Origin: Heliocidaris tuberculata
Lineage: Eukaryota > Echinodermata > Echinoidea > Camarodonta > Echinometridae
Direction of reading: 5' to 3'
Length of the DNA stretch: 64,000 nucleotides
NCBI GenBank assembly: GCA_025618425.1
Contig: CM046850.1
Location: 27,036,133-27,100,132 of the forward strand
Positions 1-11,099 of this stretch are shown piece by piece. The notes beneath the pieces are model-generated. The model was not told the DNA's origin and searched no databases. It was given only the letters and a program-made list of their open reading frames with translations. Made by a program: the position numbers and the translations under genes. Every line of letters starts with the position of its first letter. The first letter of the stretch is position 1.

Positions 1-967
1 CAGCATTTTGGGGGTGTATTTTTACTCAAAAGTGGCTGGCAAGCAAAAAACAAAAACAAAAACTAAATTCTGCCAGAAAGCAGAATTCTGCCAACTCTGG
101 CAACCTTGGGTTAGTGCGTTTATACTTTGTGTGCGCGCTATAGAGTAAGCCTATTAAACTTGTGATATTTCACTTAGGGGTTTATGCGAATTTATTTAAA
201 TATCTTGCTCCTACATATTCTAAAGTTAAATCGCTGAGAAAATTACCACGGACATTAACATACATTTACAAATCGATGTCAATGCCCGTGTCAAATTTTG
301 TTCGACAAAATGAAAGGGTCCCAAAGCTACGCACATGTAATAAATGCAAATCTTAATTTTGGAGCTGACTGGTATAAATTTGACCCCGACTTTCACACTT
401 TTAGTGATAATTATCACAAATATAAAGGGAAATTATCACAAATATAAAGGGAAATTACACATTCTTTTTGGCAAATTGATGATATTCTCGTTGCTTATTC
501 ACAGCAGAAAATTAGCGCATTGAACGTGTCGCATTGCACTTATTTGACTTATTTGCGAGGTGCGTAGCTTTATAGGCGTGTCAATCTATGGAAAAAAGTA
601 CCTCAACACCAAAAAAAATAAACAAAAAAAAACAAATCAAAACAAAACAACAAACAACCAAAACAAACAAACAAACTAAAAAAAAAAATTAAAAAAAAAT
701 CTGTTGTGTTTGACGTCAGGAGCAACATAATAAAAATCTAAGAAAATAGGACCTCCGGAAAGTGGTTATTTTCAAAATGGCGTTCAAGATGGCCGCCAAT
801 ACAAAAAATGGCCTTAAAATCATGACATATCTGTCATAGAGATGATTTTGGTGTCTAGACCTAGGTTTGCGGGTCGAAAAGTTCATTCAGACCATTTTCA
901 ATGTGTTATGGCGGTCATCCCTGCCGGAAAGAACACAATGTCCCACAGAGTGTTTATATTGTGTTCC
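1..967. other. non-coding stretch, no gene recognised
   Basis: I see no convincing exon or element end here. The short open frames have no recognisable motif. A purine-rich, A/C-biased low-complexity tract occupies about 600-695, and a 22-bp direct repeat is noted separately. Confidence 0.5.
409..452. repeat. 22-bp tandem duplication
   Basis: Two identical adjacent 22-bp units (409-430 and 431-452) containing TTATCACAAATATAAAGGG. A small local tandem duplication with no coding content. Confidence 0.8.
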
Positions 968-1022
968 CATAGTCGACTCTGTGAAGATGTGAATCATAAT
1001 TATCTTCACAGAGTCGACTATG
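968..1022. repeat. perfect 21-bp hairpin
   Basis: The arm 968-988 (CATAGTCGACTCTGTGAAGA plus T) is perfectly inverted at 1002-1022, with a 13-nt loop. The remainder of a MITE was not found around it. It could be the centre of a palindromic element or a structured RNA, but the perfect pairing is unlike a typical microRNA precursor. Confidence 0.75.
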
Positions 1023-1312
1023 TTAAAACGCTCAAATTTAACGGTGTGAAGATGATTTCACACTGTGTTTCACACTGTGAACGCAAATTATAAATGATAT
1101 ACTTGCACAGTTTTATATCACATGGTTTCAATTTATTAAACCTTCTTTTTCCCCTTTATGTGGATATCCCGGTTTTATTGTGTCAACAGTATCATATGTA
1201 ATATCTCGAGCGAAGTTGTTTCATCTGCAAACAACTAAAGAGTACATGTTCTTTACTCTGCAGTAGTGATGCTAATGCTGGAATCCCTTCCACAATATCA
1301 TATGACTAAGGC

Positions 1313-1630
1313 CAGTGGCGGATTTGGGGGGGGGGGGGCAATCCCGGCCCGTGCCCCCCTGAAAGAAAACAATGCATTATGCCCTCTCTTTTTTGATTGT
1401 GCCCCCTTTTATAACGGAAAACCTTTTTGTTTTTGTTTTTTGTTTTTTGTTTTGTTTTTTGCTTGTCAGAGAATTATGGAGGGAAACTGGAACCCTCCCA
1501 CTGAGCGACTTTTGGAGAGCTGGGGAGACCAAAAAAATACGGATCTCCCTCCAAGCAGTTTCCCAAAGTTGACAATCCTGCATTTGTATGCCCCCCCCCC
1601 CCCTTATACAAAATCCCGGATCCGCCCCTG
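1313..1630. mobile_element. short hAT-like non-autonomous element (GGCGGAT ends)
   Basis: The left end CAGTGGCGGATTTGGGG is matched by an inverted right end (CAGGGGCGGATCCGGG on the minus strand). Poly-G and poly-C tracts lie just inside each end. Flanking octamers ACTAAGGC (1305-1312) and ACTATAGC (1631-1638) agree at 6 of 8 positions, consistent with a decayed 8-bp hAT-type target duplication. There is no transposase. Related ends recur at 35438-35758 and 59158-59230. Confidence 0.6.
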
Positions 1631-1689
1631 ACTATAGCATGTGCCTACCAGCATATTCAAGCCAACATCCTGTAATCTGAGGCACACTA

Positions 1690-1965
1690 GAGATAGGTTG
1701 GGTAAATCTTTCAAACTTTTTACTATACATGCATTTACCGAACGTACATGTGTGAAAAAGATAAATGCCTACATAATGGGCAATCAACACTGGGCATAAA
1801 TAAACCTACAATTGGGTAAATCTTCCCCAACTTTTTACTATATGCATTTACCCATCATGAAAGAAATTAATGCCTACATACTGGGTAAACATAAACGCGG
1901 AAATACAAATAGGCATATTTAAACCTATACAACAACTGGTAAACTTTCCCAAGTTTGTCACGTGC
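1690..1965. repeat. three imperfect ~115-123 bp tandem units
   Basis: The words GGGTAAATCTT, ACTTTTTACTATA, CATTTACC and TGCCTACATA recur in the same order at about 1699, 1814 and (more diverged) 1937. This marks an old tandem repeat with spacing near 115-123 bp. No coding function is apparent. Confidence 0.6.
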
Positions 1966-3100
1966 GCGCACAATGTCGGCATGACGACTTTTTATATATC
2001 GCGATCGCGCAACGAACCGTGTATTGTGCACTGTATGTGTAGCTGGGAACAATTAAGCCGGTCAGATCATGTCATTAGTGGACTTATATATTAACCAGAT
2101 CAATGTGACAAGGATATACAAAACAAACTGTAGTTGGACGCAATACTGCACTGTATGTAACAGATTACATTTCCCTGGTCTTACATATGTTACTGTTCCT
2201 ATCTTCTTTGGAAGAAGAGTTATAGGGACTTTTCAATATGTGACCCGTAGATCAAACAATTACCCAGAGGGCCAAAAGCCCCCAATATCATAAACAAAAT
2301 GTAGTGTTCACTTCTAACCATCTTAAAATATAAAGTAGATCACCTTGAATGAGATAATTTTGGATCTTGGATACCATCTGGAATTATAAGGATATAAGAC
2401 ATTTTTTACGGGTATACCTATATTTTACAACTAACAAAGGGCATTTCTGTTTAAATAGTAACTTACTTCCGGTTATTTTGGGGATTTTGTTGTCATTTTG
2501 ACGCAATATTGGATGTATGATTCATGGTTCCAGGACAATTAAACTGGTCTTGTTGGATTTTATACCCCTCTGTTCCTCCCAAACAGGAGATGTACACTGC
2601 CCTCCAAGAGTTTGGGTACACCTGTAATGAGAACTGATCTCTCACAATCACCCACAGTTCAGTTATCATCAGATATCATCAAATATGTGTGTGCGCGCTG
2701 TGAGCTAAGTGTTTCTTTGTTTTTTTTTCTGGGGGGGGGGGGGGTACATGTGCGTGTGTGTGTGTGTTTGTGTGTGTTGTATAAGTTAGTCTCAGTTTGA
2801 AGGGTGCTCTGGCATGGAGGTGCCTGGATGGGACCGAGCTCCGTATAGCAAACTGCTGTACATGTAATTTCACTGCCATATTTCTCTCTCTGTCCCTCTA
2901 GCTTTTCTCTCCCCTCTTCTCGTGCAATATTTTACAATTTCAGAATTATGATCATCATTAAATATATTTTATGTAAGTCAATGGTATAGAGTTTATGTTA
3001 AGTTATACTGTATCATTTGTATTTATTTCATTTATGCACCCGCAATCTTTAAATGTCCGAAAGCTAGTTTTATGTATTTTTACATGACAATATTATTATC
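1966..3100. other. non-coding stretch with G-run and TG repeat
   Basis: No gene recognised. It contains a poly-G tract and a (TG)n microsatellite near 2731-2779. The AT-rich sequence before the TTGAATC tail at 3100 could be the 3' UTR of a decayed LINE, but no reverse-transcriptase sequence is recognisable. Confidence 0.4.
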
Positions 3101-3127
3101 TTGAATCTTGAATCTTGAATCTTGAAT
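3100..3127. repeat. (CTTGAAT)n tail-like repeat
   Basis: About four direct copies of the heptamer CTTGAAT. Such short-word tails terminate many non-LTR retrotransposons, so this may be the 3' tail of a + strand LINE remnant. That origin is inference. Confidence 0.6.
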
Positions 3128-3635
3128 ATGTTGCACTTCAACAATTTGGTATCAAACTGAAGAGTAGACATCACTCTTTAAGTTGAAACCAGTTTAATAT
3201 ATGTGTAAAGCGTTTCAGGGGACATTCATCATGTTCATGCGATAAAAAGGCAACATAACCACCAAAATACATGTACCAATTCCAGCGCAATTATAAGTTC
3301 ACTGGTTTGGTCAGTTGTGTCAGCATTTTTTGCCCTATCGGCATTCTACAAAATCTGACCCTCGTTTGTACCGATTAATTTTACAAATTTGTTTACTGAT
3401 ATACCATAAGTATTCCTATATAACCATGCAGAAAAACTAGTATTTTCATCTCGGAAACACTTCAACATTTTGGGAACACAACAATGCTTTTTCTTTTCTT
3501 TTTTTTTCATGGGAAGTCGTATTCTTTGCATTTGTGTATGTCATTACAAGAAAGATAATGACTAAATGAATAATGGTATGTAGTGAGATGCATGTATTTA
3601 TTTATTTTTCAAAGTTTTATCTTATCATGTTTCAG

Positions 3636-3718
3636 ACTTCTCATCTGAGAACCTGTCCCTGGTAGCGACAATAACACTGACGGCACACCCTGAGCACCTG
3701 GCTGGTCAAGTTGTGGAG
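3636..3718 (+). CDS. candidate orphan exon (27 codons)
   Basis: An open segment preceded by a good acceptor (pyrimidine-rich tract then TTTCAG) and followed by GTAGTT, a weak donor. The two leading bases complete a codon, and the peptide then reads FSSENLSLVATITLTAHPEH and continues LAGQVVE. The composition (alternating hydrophobic beta-strand pattern) looks protein-like, but I do not recognise the family. No partner exon was found nearby. A chance ORF, or 5' flank of the adjacent transposase relic, is a real alternative. Confidence 0.22.
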
Positions 3719-3779
3719 GTAGTTGTGGAGATTGTCACTGGAAATGTCTTTCTATGCCTTTTGAAGATGAAAAAGTATT

Positions 3780-4140
3780 GTCTTTCAGCAGGACAATGAC
3801 CCAGATCATTCTTTAAGGCTTTGCTGAAACTACCACGAGAAAAAAAAAACACAAGAAGAGAAAGGGTCCTGAAAGATCATGGATTGGTCGCCCCGATAGA
3901 GCTGATGTGGGAAGAGCTGGACAGGAAGATCTGATAAAAATGCCTATCAAGTGAGCTTCATCTTCTGAAGGCAATGAAATACATTTCCAGTGACTACCTC
4001 TATACAAGTTTGTCTTCGAGCAGAAAAATGACCCAAACATTCCTCAAGGCAATGTAAAAACTACCTTTAGAAAACAGAAGAGAAAGGGATCCTGAAAATC
4101 ATGCTATAGGAAGAGTTGGACAGGAAGGTCCGGTCTTCGA
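3780..4140 (+). pseudogene. Tc1/mariner transposase relic, tandemly duplicated
   Basis: Short pieces in shifting frames match the conserved C-terminal part of Tc1-family transposases. QQDND-P-H-S at about 3786-3815 corresponds to the 'QQDNDPKH' catalytic-Asp block. A frame near 3895-3930 reads IELMWEELDRKI, corresponding to the 'NPIELLWEELDRKV' block. Then follows a SSELHLLKAM-like segment. A second partial copy starts near 4020 (PKHSSRQCKNYL, then EELDRKVR near 4110). Stops and frameshifts break both copies, so neither can make an enzyme. The order of two similar halves indicates a tandem duplication of roughly 230 bp. Terminal repeats for this element were not identified. Confidence 0.6.
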
Positions 4141-4349
4141 ATCATTTAATTTCACCTTATTTACTACCATCCATTGCCTTATATCTGAAATACAACTTTG
4201 AAGTTTAATAAGTACATTATCATGAGCTCCTGGAGACCTTGGGTCAAAGAAAATATATAACTGTATGTCATCGGCATAAAGATGATAATTAATACTATGT
4301 TGTAGGGCTATATAAGGAGAAGAAAAAGAAATGGCAGATCCAGGTTTGT

Positions 4350-4895
4350 CCTAAAGGGGGGGGGGGGGTGTGACGTGTTTTAATCGTGAAAGTTCACTGT
4401 GAAATATGGGGAGCATAGTTCAAATTTAAATTCAATGTCAAAATCAAAATTTATTGCACAATAATAAAGATAAATTTAATATAAAAATCAATTCTCTGAT
4501 CTCCATTTTCATTGGCAAATCCAGCGTTTTCCCCCAACATGAGTTTTTAAACTTTTTTTCCAGAATGACTGTCGAAATTCCCACAACCTTCCAAAACTCA
4601 CCAAATGGGGATAGGTGTGCGCGTGGGGGGGGGGGGGGCGGTTGGGAGTGGGGACGGGAGAAGAGTTTATCGATATAACATATAACTTTTTTTTACCGCT
4701 AGTCCATCGGGGAAAGGAGTAAGCATGGTAAGGGTGAGGAGGGGGGGGGGGGGGAAGACGGGATAATAGTAAAAGTAATCTCATATCAATATCATTATTA
4801 TTGTTATTGTTTTTGCTATTAATTATATTCTTCTTCTTATCATTATTATCATTATAACCATTATTATCAATATTATTATCATAATACATGTAGTC

Positions 4896-4967
<72 letters not shown>

Positions 4968-5086
4968 TTAATAGCAGCAGCAGTGGTAGTGGCAACAGTA
5001 GTGATAGAGTAAGTAGTAGCAGAAGTAGTAATAATAGTGGTAGCAGTAGCAAAAGCAGCAGCAGCAGCATCAGTAGTAGTAGTAGT

Positions 5087-5159
<73 letters not shown>

Positions 5160-5160
5160 A
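4350..5160. repeat. low-complexity block: poly-G tracts and (TAG)n arrays
   Basis: Poly-G runs occur near 4357, 4626 and 4741. An imperfect ATT/ATC-rich stretch covers 4780-4890. Long (TAG)n trinucleotide arrays cover about 4892-4966 and 5076-5160, with degenerate CAG/TAG sequence between them. Open frames here (poly-Thr/Leu on the minus strand) are products of the repeat, not genes. Confidence 0.9.
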
Positions 5161-5572
5161 AGTAGTATTCAATTCAATTCAAATTAACATTTATTTTCTT
5201 CCATTGATTTTGACAACATCCAACATCTATTCAAATAGTACGCCTGAATACACAAATACAATATAATTTAATACAGGAAAAGAAGAAAGGGACAGACAGA
5301 GAGAGGGAGAGAAGAGGATAGAGTAGTAGTAGCAGCAGCAGTTGAAATATTTAGGCAATACTATTGTAAAATTTTAAATCACTTGTACATCATGCCATTG
5401 TCAACAGGATCAGAATTTATCAACGAATGACCGATACAAATTCCAGGCTCAGTATATTTTGTATATTATTGTTGAAGTAGTGTCTAAATAAATTGTTAAA
5501 AAAACAACAACAGACAAAAACAAAAACAAAAACAAAACCGAAAATAATGCTCAATTAATAGGGTCTACTTAC

Positions 5573-5675
5573 GACTGCTATCATGCTGCCCCACGCATTT
5601 CGTCTCTAGACCCCAGGTCTGAGCTCCAAGGGCTGACCAAATACTGATCAACAAGAATACAACTCGTCTCACCAT
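5573..5675 (-). CDS. candidate signal-peptide first exon of a secreted protein
   Basis: On the minus strand an ATG opens MVRRVVFLLISIWSALGAQT, a typical signal peptide: a short basic n-region, a hydrophobic core and small residues before a likely cleavage after Gly-Ala. It continues WGLETKCVGQHDSS and then meets a consensus donor (C|GTAAGT) at 5572-5571, ending in phase 1 after 34 codons. This is the architecture of a first coding exon. Later exons should lie at lower coordinates, but microsatellites and element remnants dominate there and I could not identify any. The product is unknown. Support is the signal peptide plus the strong donor. A chance ORF is less likely but not excluded. Confidence 0.5.
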
Positions 5676-7480
5676 TTCGAAGTATGCCACACTATCTTTA
5701 ATGGCGTTCTTATTCAACGAAGAAATAATATGAAATTCGGTAACTTCAAAATTGTTTTTTCACTCTTAGTTGCCACTGACGGAGCTGTAATAAACTTAAT
5801 TATTCTGAGTGCGTTATTTGCTCAGGCTTCTCTCTTGTCAACAAGAGAGAGCAAAAGAAAGGAGAGAGACCGAAACACCACAGCCCCTTCAGAAGCGATG
5901 CTTGTGGTTCAGTGATTAAGAAGAGAATGATCAACCTCGGCTAGACTGTATAGTCCTACAAGAACCTCAACACCATTGTGGGTTGTATTTTGAAGACCAG
6001 CCAACATTCTGAGGAAGAGGGTGGCGGAAACAAGATGATACCGTTTAGCAATCAATATGAAGTGATATTCCTGACAGAACTTCCTCCCACGTGGCGGAAA
6101 CTGCTATTTATGGCTGTATATGGACACCGTGGTTATCTTTGGTAGCGCCCGAACCATCACAGCATATCAAACCACAAAAGTACGATACTCCCGGATATGT
6201 ATGTAGAATCACACTGTGCACGCCGGTGTGAAAGAGAAGGTTAAGTTCTGGTTAAGGTGAAAAATAATTTGGGAGCTTTCTCATTCTTTTTATGTCAGTT
6301 CGGTTGGAAAAAATATCATAGGAGAAATGTCCCCTGAAAAGGATTGCTCTTCAAATGCCCGCATATATTTCGAAATCTGACGAGAAACATCTGAAATGTT
6401 TGGACCAAACTTTCATGCCGCATGTGTATGTAGTTCCGTATATTTCTGTGTACAGGACTTGTGACTTTCAACAAAAATGAGTCAGTTTCTTCCTGTTTTG
6501 GTGATTCCAAATCCTCACAACATACACCAATACTAATCTACTATACATAATCAACCTTTCCCCATTGTTGCTATCCAGCGTCTTTCACAATCCAATCGCA
6601 TGACCAGAACTCAGCTTTATCTTTAAGTGTTTATTTTGCAAAGCGAATAAGGACTGTTTGCTCGGTTTCCTATGGTTAAATTCATAGTACCAGATTGAGA
6701 TCCTATTTATTTTAGAACCCTTTGTTGAATATACGATGATTCATATCACGCTTTATTGGCCGTGTGAGAGCATATCACAAAAACATCTTTACGCTACAAT
6801 GGTTCTAGAAAATGGAGGTCTCTATTTTGCTTTTTCTATCTTCCTTTAAAAAAAAAGTAGTATGTCGAATTTTGTGGTTAAACTGTGCCGTCACCTCTCC
6901 CTTTTCTCTCTCTCTCTCTCTTTCCTCCTCTCCCCCCCCCTCTCTCTCTCTCTCTCACTATATTTCTCCCTTTCTTCCAGTCTCCCTTTATCTTATTCTC
7001 TTTCTTTTATGTTTTATATTAGTTCCCATACCTGTCTCTATCTCTTATCTATTTTTGTCTCTATCCTTATTCCTCTTCTTTTCTCTTTGTCTTTCTCTTT
7101 GTCTCTCTCTTTGTATCTCTCTCTCTCTCTCTCTCTTTGTATCTCTCTCTCTCTCTCTCTTCTTTGTAAGAGTCTGATCGAAATGCTCTCCATGAGTGAG
7201 AGCCACCCCTTTGTAACCACTTCTGAATAGGCCTATACAATGACGGATAATAGAATGACGTCGAACCAAAGAAATATACGCCTCTGGACAATTCGGGGAT
7301 TTCCCTTCCATTGATTTAGTTGGTCACGTGATATAAATCTACTTCCACTTCTACGTCGGTACCACAGTGGTTGATACTTGACAGGACCCATCAGTCAGGA
7401 TATTCGTCAAAGGAAGAGTGTCTGGCAAGGTGCTTGTGTGCAGTGCAAACGGTTGGTGCTTATATGTACAACGTGCAAGT
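5676..7480. other. intergenic, nothing firm; CT-rich tract at 6900-7165
   Basis: No exon or element recognised with confidence. If the 5573-5675 exon is real, its promoter should lie just above 5675. No clear TATA box was found. A long (TC)n/CTCTTT low-complexity block at 6900-7165 explains all the open frames there. Confidence 0.5.
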
Positions 7481-7489
7481 AAAAATTAA

Positions 7490-8864
7490 AGGGTGACTAA
7501 AATAGAAAATTAATTGCCCATTTTTCGTAGGAAGGAGTCATCAGGAGCCAAAAAATATCTCTCATACACTTTTTTATGCATTCAGTCGTATTTCATAATC
7601 ATTTGAAAAGTACATATTTGCTGATTTACACAGTCATAAGCCCCGCCCCTAAAAAATCCATCGAAGCGACATCATGATCACGTGATCTGTGACGTACGAG
7701 AAGTAAGGGAAAATATTCCACCAACCTATACCGTGCGCGCCCGCAGGCCCCGGCAGGCCCAGCCCGGTGCCGAGTATGACATTCACCGCATCGACCATTT
7801 GCATCGCATATTTTCGTGTGTTTAATTCCTCACAATAAATTTGATTTTGGGACATAATTTCATCAATAATGCCAAATCGGTGTATAGTCAAGGATTGTAA
7901 TTCCGAACGTGTACAGTTAAGCGCCTAAAATGGGTTTTCATACGCGTGGGATTACGCGTATGAAAACCACACTATTGAAACAAAGGTTGTGTCTTTTTCC
8001 CATAGGTTTCACACGTTCGGAAATACAGTACCTTTTTCAAGGGACCAAAACGCCGCGTCGTTGGGAAGGGGTTCAGTCGGAAGGGAATATCGTATTAAAT
8101 CTACGTTGTCTTTTAAAAATTCCATCAACTTCTTTTTCTGTAGGACTTTGAGCATTCATTATGTAAGTTTGACAGATATTCGTTTGATATTTTATTTGCT
8201 AGCGATGATTTTCACTGGATCCACTACCATACTTGTACCGTTTAGTACATGTAAAGCGAAGAAAAAAAAAGGCGAGAGCTAGTAAAAACAAACCAAACAA
8301 AAGCGTGCACCAGTCACTTAGTACGAGGGGGAACATAGTTGCCGTACTAAAGATGTGTAGTATATTGCACAGACGCATAAAACGGCTGTGTACGCGTTTA
8401 AGACCAATGCAAAACTATCGTTCGGCAAGCTCAGATGGATGAGAACATTGTTCAAAGAAAAGTTAAAAAAACAAAAGAGCTGTATATTGGGGCAAAAGTG
8501 TTCACTGATCTTGTAGAAAATATATTGATAATGATTATTCACTCCAAAGACTATATTGATTAATTTCCCTTTTTCATAAATTGTCCGTTGAACAGAGGGG
8601 TCAAATACCGCATTGTGTATACAATGTTACATTGCCGCAGCCTGCATGCAGATCTTGTGCCTCTTACTCTTCATACGTCATTTTGGGGTGTGACGTCAAT
8701 TAGCCAATCAGCTCACGAGTTTTAAGGAACGGTCCCAAAACCTCTACTTTTCCCCCCTTTTCGCCAAAACGAGACATAATTTTGACAATCAATTGCCAGA
8801 TTCGTGATTTGAAAGCAAAAATACATGGAAACAGCACCTTTTTTCTCTCTAATTTAGTCACCCT
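7490..8864. mobile_element. 1.4-kb TTAA-flanked inverted-repeat element (piggyBac-type, non-autonomous)
   Basis: Both ends carry AGGGTGACTAAA as a 12-nt perfect terminal inverted repeat. Each end is directly flanked by TTAA (7486-7489 and 8865-8868), the diagnostic piggyBac target. The interior has no transposase. It does hold a short THAP-like start (MPNRCIVKDC at about 7870-7899 +), an inverted word pair around 7929-7970 (TTTTCATACGCG and its complement) and a CRE/CCAAT-like cluster near 8690-8715. TTAA plus matched ends is strong structural evidence. The superfamily assignment is inference from the target site. Confidence 0.75.
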
Positions 8865-9180
8865 TTAAAAAGCAGATCTCAGTCATCAGTGGCTTTTTTT
8901 TTTTTTTTAACAAAGCCCCCTGGAAGGTTTCTGCTGTAGCGGAAACCAGGATTTTATTTGGAAGTGTGTTCCATGCCACAGCTGTCCGTGGAAAGAAGGA
9001 GTTGTGCTACAGCTGGGTGCGGGTGGAATTTATTTGGGTGGTATTGCCTGGTGTTACTCTGGGTCACAGGTGTAAGAAACTGATCTGGATTTATTGCAAC
9101 GAGGCCATACATACATGTATAGTATTCCAGTATACTTGTTTTTGTAAACCCCTTCCCTTATTACTTTTTGGAGAATCACG

Positions 9181-9243
9181 TTTCTATTCCAATTACAACA
9201 ACAACAACGACAACAACAACAACAACAACCATAACAACAACAA
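9181..9243. repeat. (CAA)n microsatellite
   Basis: Imperfect AAC trinucleotide tract just left of the palindromic element at 9264. Confidence 0.85.
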
Positions 9244-9263
9244 ACTTTTGGCGATTCCTGGGA

Positions 9264-10288
9264 GGTGTTTCACAAAGAGTGAAGTTTGACTTAAAGTCGC
9301 ACTTAAATTCCTAGTTGAGTGCGGTATATCGTCGATGGGCTGATAAAACCTCGTATCTCAAAAAAACTAAATTTTCAGGAGAGCGAAAAAACATTCTTAT
9401 TTTTAAAAAATATGTGAATATTCTATGTTATTTGTACTAAATACTGTGTTTGATAATTAAATCAATATGAGGTGGTTGGAATGTGCAGTAGATGATTATG
9501 AAGCGGGTAAAATGAGTTACAAGGTTTTGGCACCAAAAAAAAAAAAAAAAAATCATAAAAAAAGATACGAGGTTTTTGTACAAATGATGAATTTTGATAT
9601 TTTATAAGGATATGCAACTCACCATGCTCTATTATGACTATTAGAAGATAAATTACACCTTACACTTCACATTCATGAACAAAAAGAGTAATTTTAACCT
9701 GCAAAAGGGTGATTTCACCCCAAAAATGAGATACAAGGTTTTATCCACCAAGCATACATGATGTTCATGGGCTGTTAAAACCTCGTATCTCACAAACCCT
9801 GAAAATTTTAGTAAAATGAAAAAAATAATCTTCATTTCAAGAAACCATGTGTGTAGGCAATTTTATTTGAACCTTAAACAATGTTTGTTAATAATTTGGA
9901 TTATATGAAGTGGTTAAAATGCATTAAAAATAATTTAGAAGGCAGGAAATGGAATTACGAGGTTCGCGCACTAGACCAAAGTGGAATAAAAAGTTGAGAT
10001 ACAAGGTTTTTGAAGAGATATTAAAAAAAATTTTTTTTAAAGATATACAACTCCTGGGGTTATCAGGAGATGAATTACACTTTAAACATCACATTTATTT
10101 AAAAAAATCATTTTCACAAAAATTTGAGATACGAGGTTTTATCAGCCCATCGACGATATGACACATCACCGCATTGGTCAGATCATGCGCGCTATTGAGT
10201 AATCTACCAATGAGATTACGCGTTTAATACCGTATGCACATTGCACTAAGCATGACTTTAAGTCAAACTTAACTCTTTGTGAAACACC
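9264..10288. mobile_element. outer inverted-repeat element (GGTGTTTCACAAAGAG ends)
   Basis: Arms 9264-9298 and 10254-10288 are inverted copies over 35 nt with a single mismatch. They begin GGTGTTTCACAAAGAG and end TTTGACTTAAAGTC. No coding content. A second, independent inverted repeat lies entirely inside it (9326-10159), so this is a nested or composite palindrome. Confidence 0.75.
9326..10159. mobile_element. inner inverted-repeat element (GTCGATGGGCTGATAAAACC ends)
   Basis: The 35-nt arm at 9326-9360 is perfectly inverted at 10125-10159. The word CTCGTATCTCA or its complement recurs internally (for example near 9780 and, as TACAAGGTTTT variants, near 9518, 9730 and 10001), so the interior looks built from repeated copies of the terminal motif. 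It has no ORF of note and is probably a non-autonomous DNA transposon. Confidence 0.75.
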
Positions 10289-10636
10289 CTCCCCCCGGTT
10301 AGTTTAAGCAGGGAAATGTAACTTTCCTGGTTTAAGTAGGGGAATTCCCCTGGTTTAAGTGAGCATACTGTGTACTGTGCATGTACGATGATCGTATCTC
10401 TTTAGTTAAAGGCACAAAACTTCGTAAGTCGTAACGCATAACTCCGCCTCTGAACTGTATAGATACATTACCCCTGTAGACCCTGGCATTGGAAAACAGG
10501 GTTATGCTGCCCATTCACTCAGCATTTTGGGTTTGGGGTGTTTTTTGTTTGATGAAGTGTCAACTTAGAACCTGTGCTCGAAAACTAGTTTAAATCAGGG
10601 AAAAGGTTTGAGAAAAACGTTAAGCAAGGTTCCCAC

Positions 10637-10905
10637 TTAGCCGAGTTGGAGTCTCGAGTTGTGCCGAGCTGCGCGAGCTTGAACTCGCGTGAACTCGCGC
10701 GAAATTTGCCTATTTTATGAGATCTGCATGAGTGATATACGACGCAACATCGAGTTTACTACGATAGCTGTATGAGTTAACCGAGCGCGAAACGAGTCAC
10801 ACCGAGCTTGGTATGAGTTGTGATGACCTGTGTACGACTTATACCGATCTATCAACGAGTTATCAAGATCTTGTTACGAGTGATAAGAGCTTTCTACGAG
10901 TTTCA
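10637..10905. repeat. left subterminal CGAGTT-word cluster
   Basis: Numerous CGAGTT, CGAGCT, ACGAGT and AACTCGCG words in both orientations over ~270 bp, many about ten bases apart. The equivalent zone at the right end is 17020-17500. Arrays of short subterminal words are typical transposase-binding regions in hAT and CACTA elements; the role here is inferred. Confidence 0.65.
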
Positions 10906-11099
10906 TACGATCCAGGGGGGGGGGGTGCATATTTTTTGGCGCTCTGCAACATAAAGATGGATGCCAGAAGCGTTTTCGCTATGCTTGAGGGAGAAGAGAC
11001 CTTGATCTTCTGCACAATTTGTGTGACCCTGTCGTCAAGGAGGCGCCGCAGAAAAACGGATGTTCAGGAGGAGACCAAAGTGATGCAAAGGGGCCATTC

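Noticed and set aside
4879..5172. Minus-strand poly-Thr/poly-Leu open frame
   Set aside because: Direct translation of (TAG)n microsatellites.
6812..7311. Leu/Ser-rich (+) and Arg/Glu-rich (-) open frames
   Set aside because: Produced by the CT-rich low-complexity tract.
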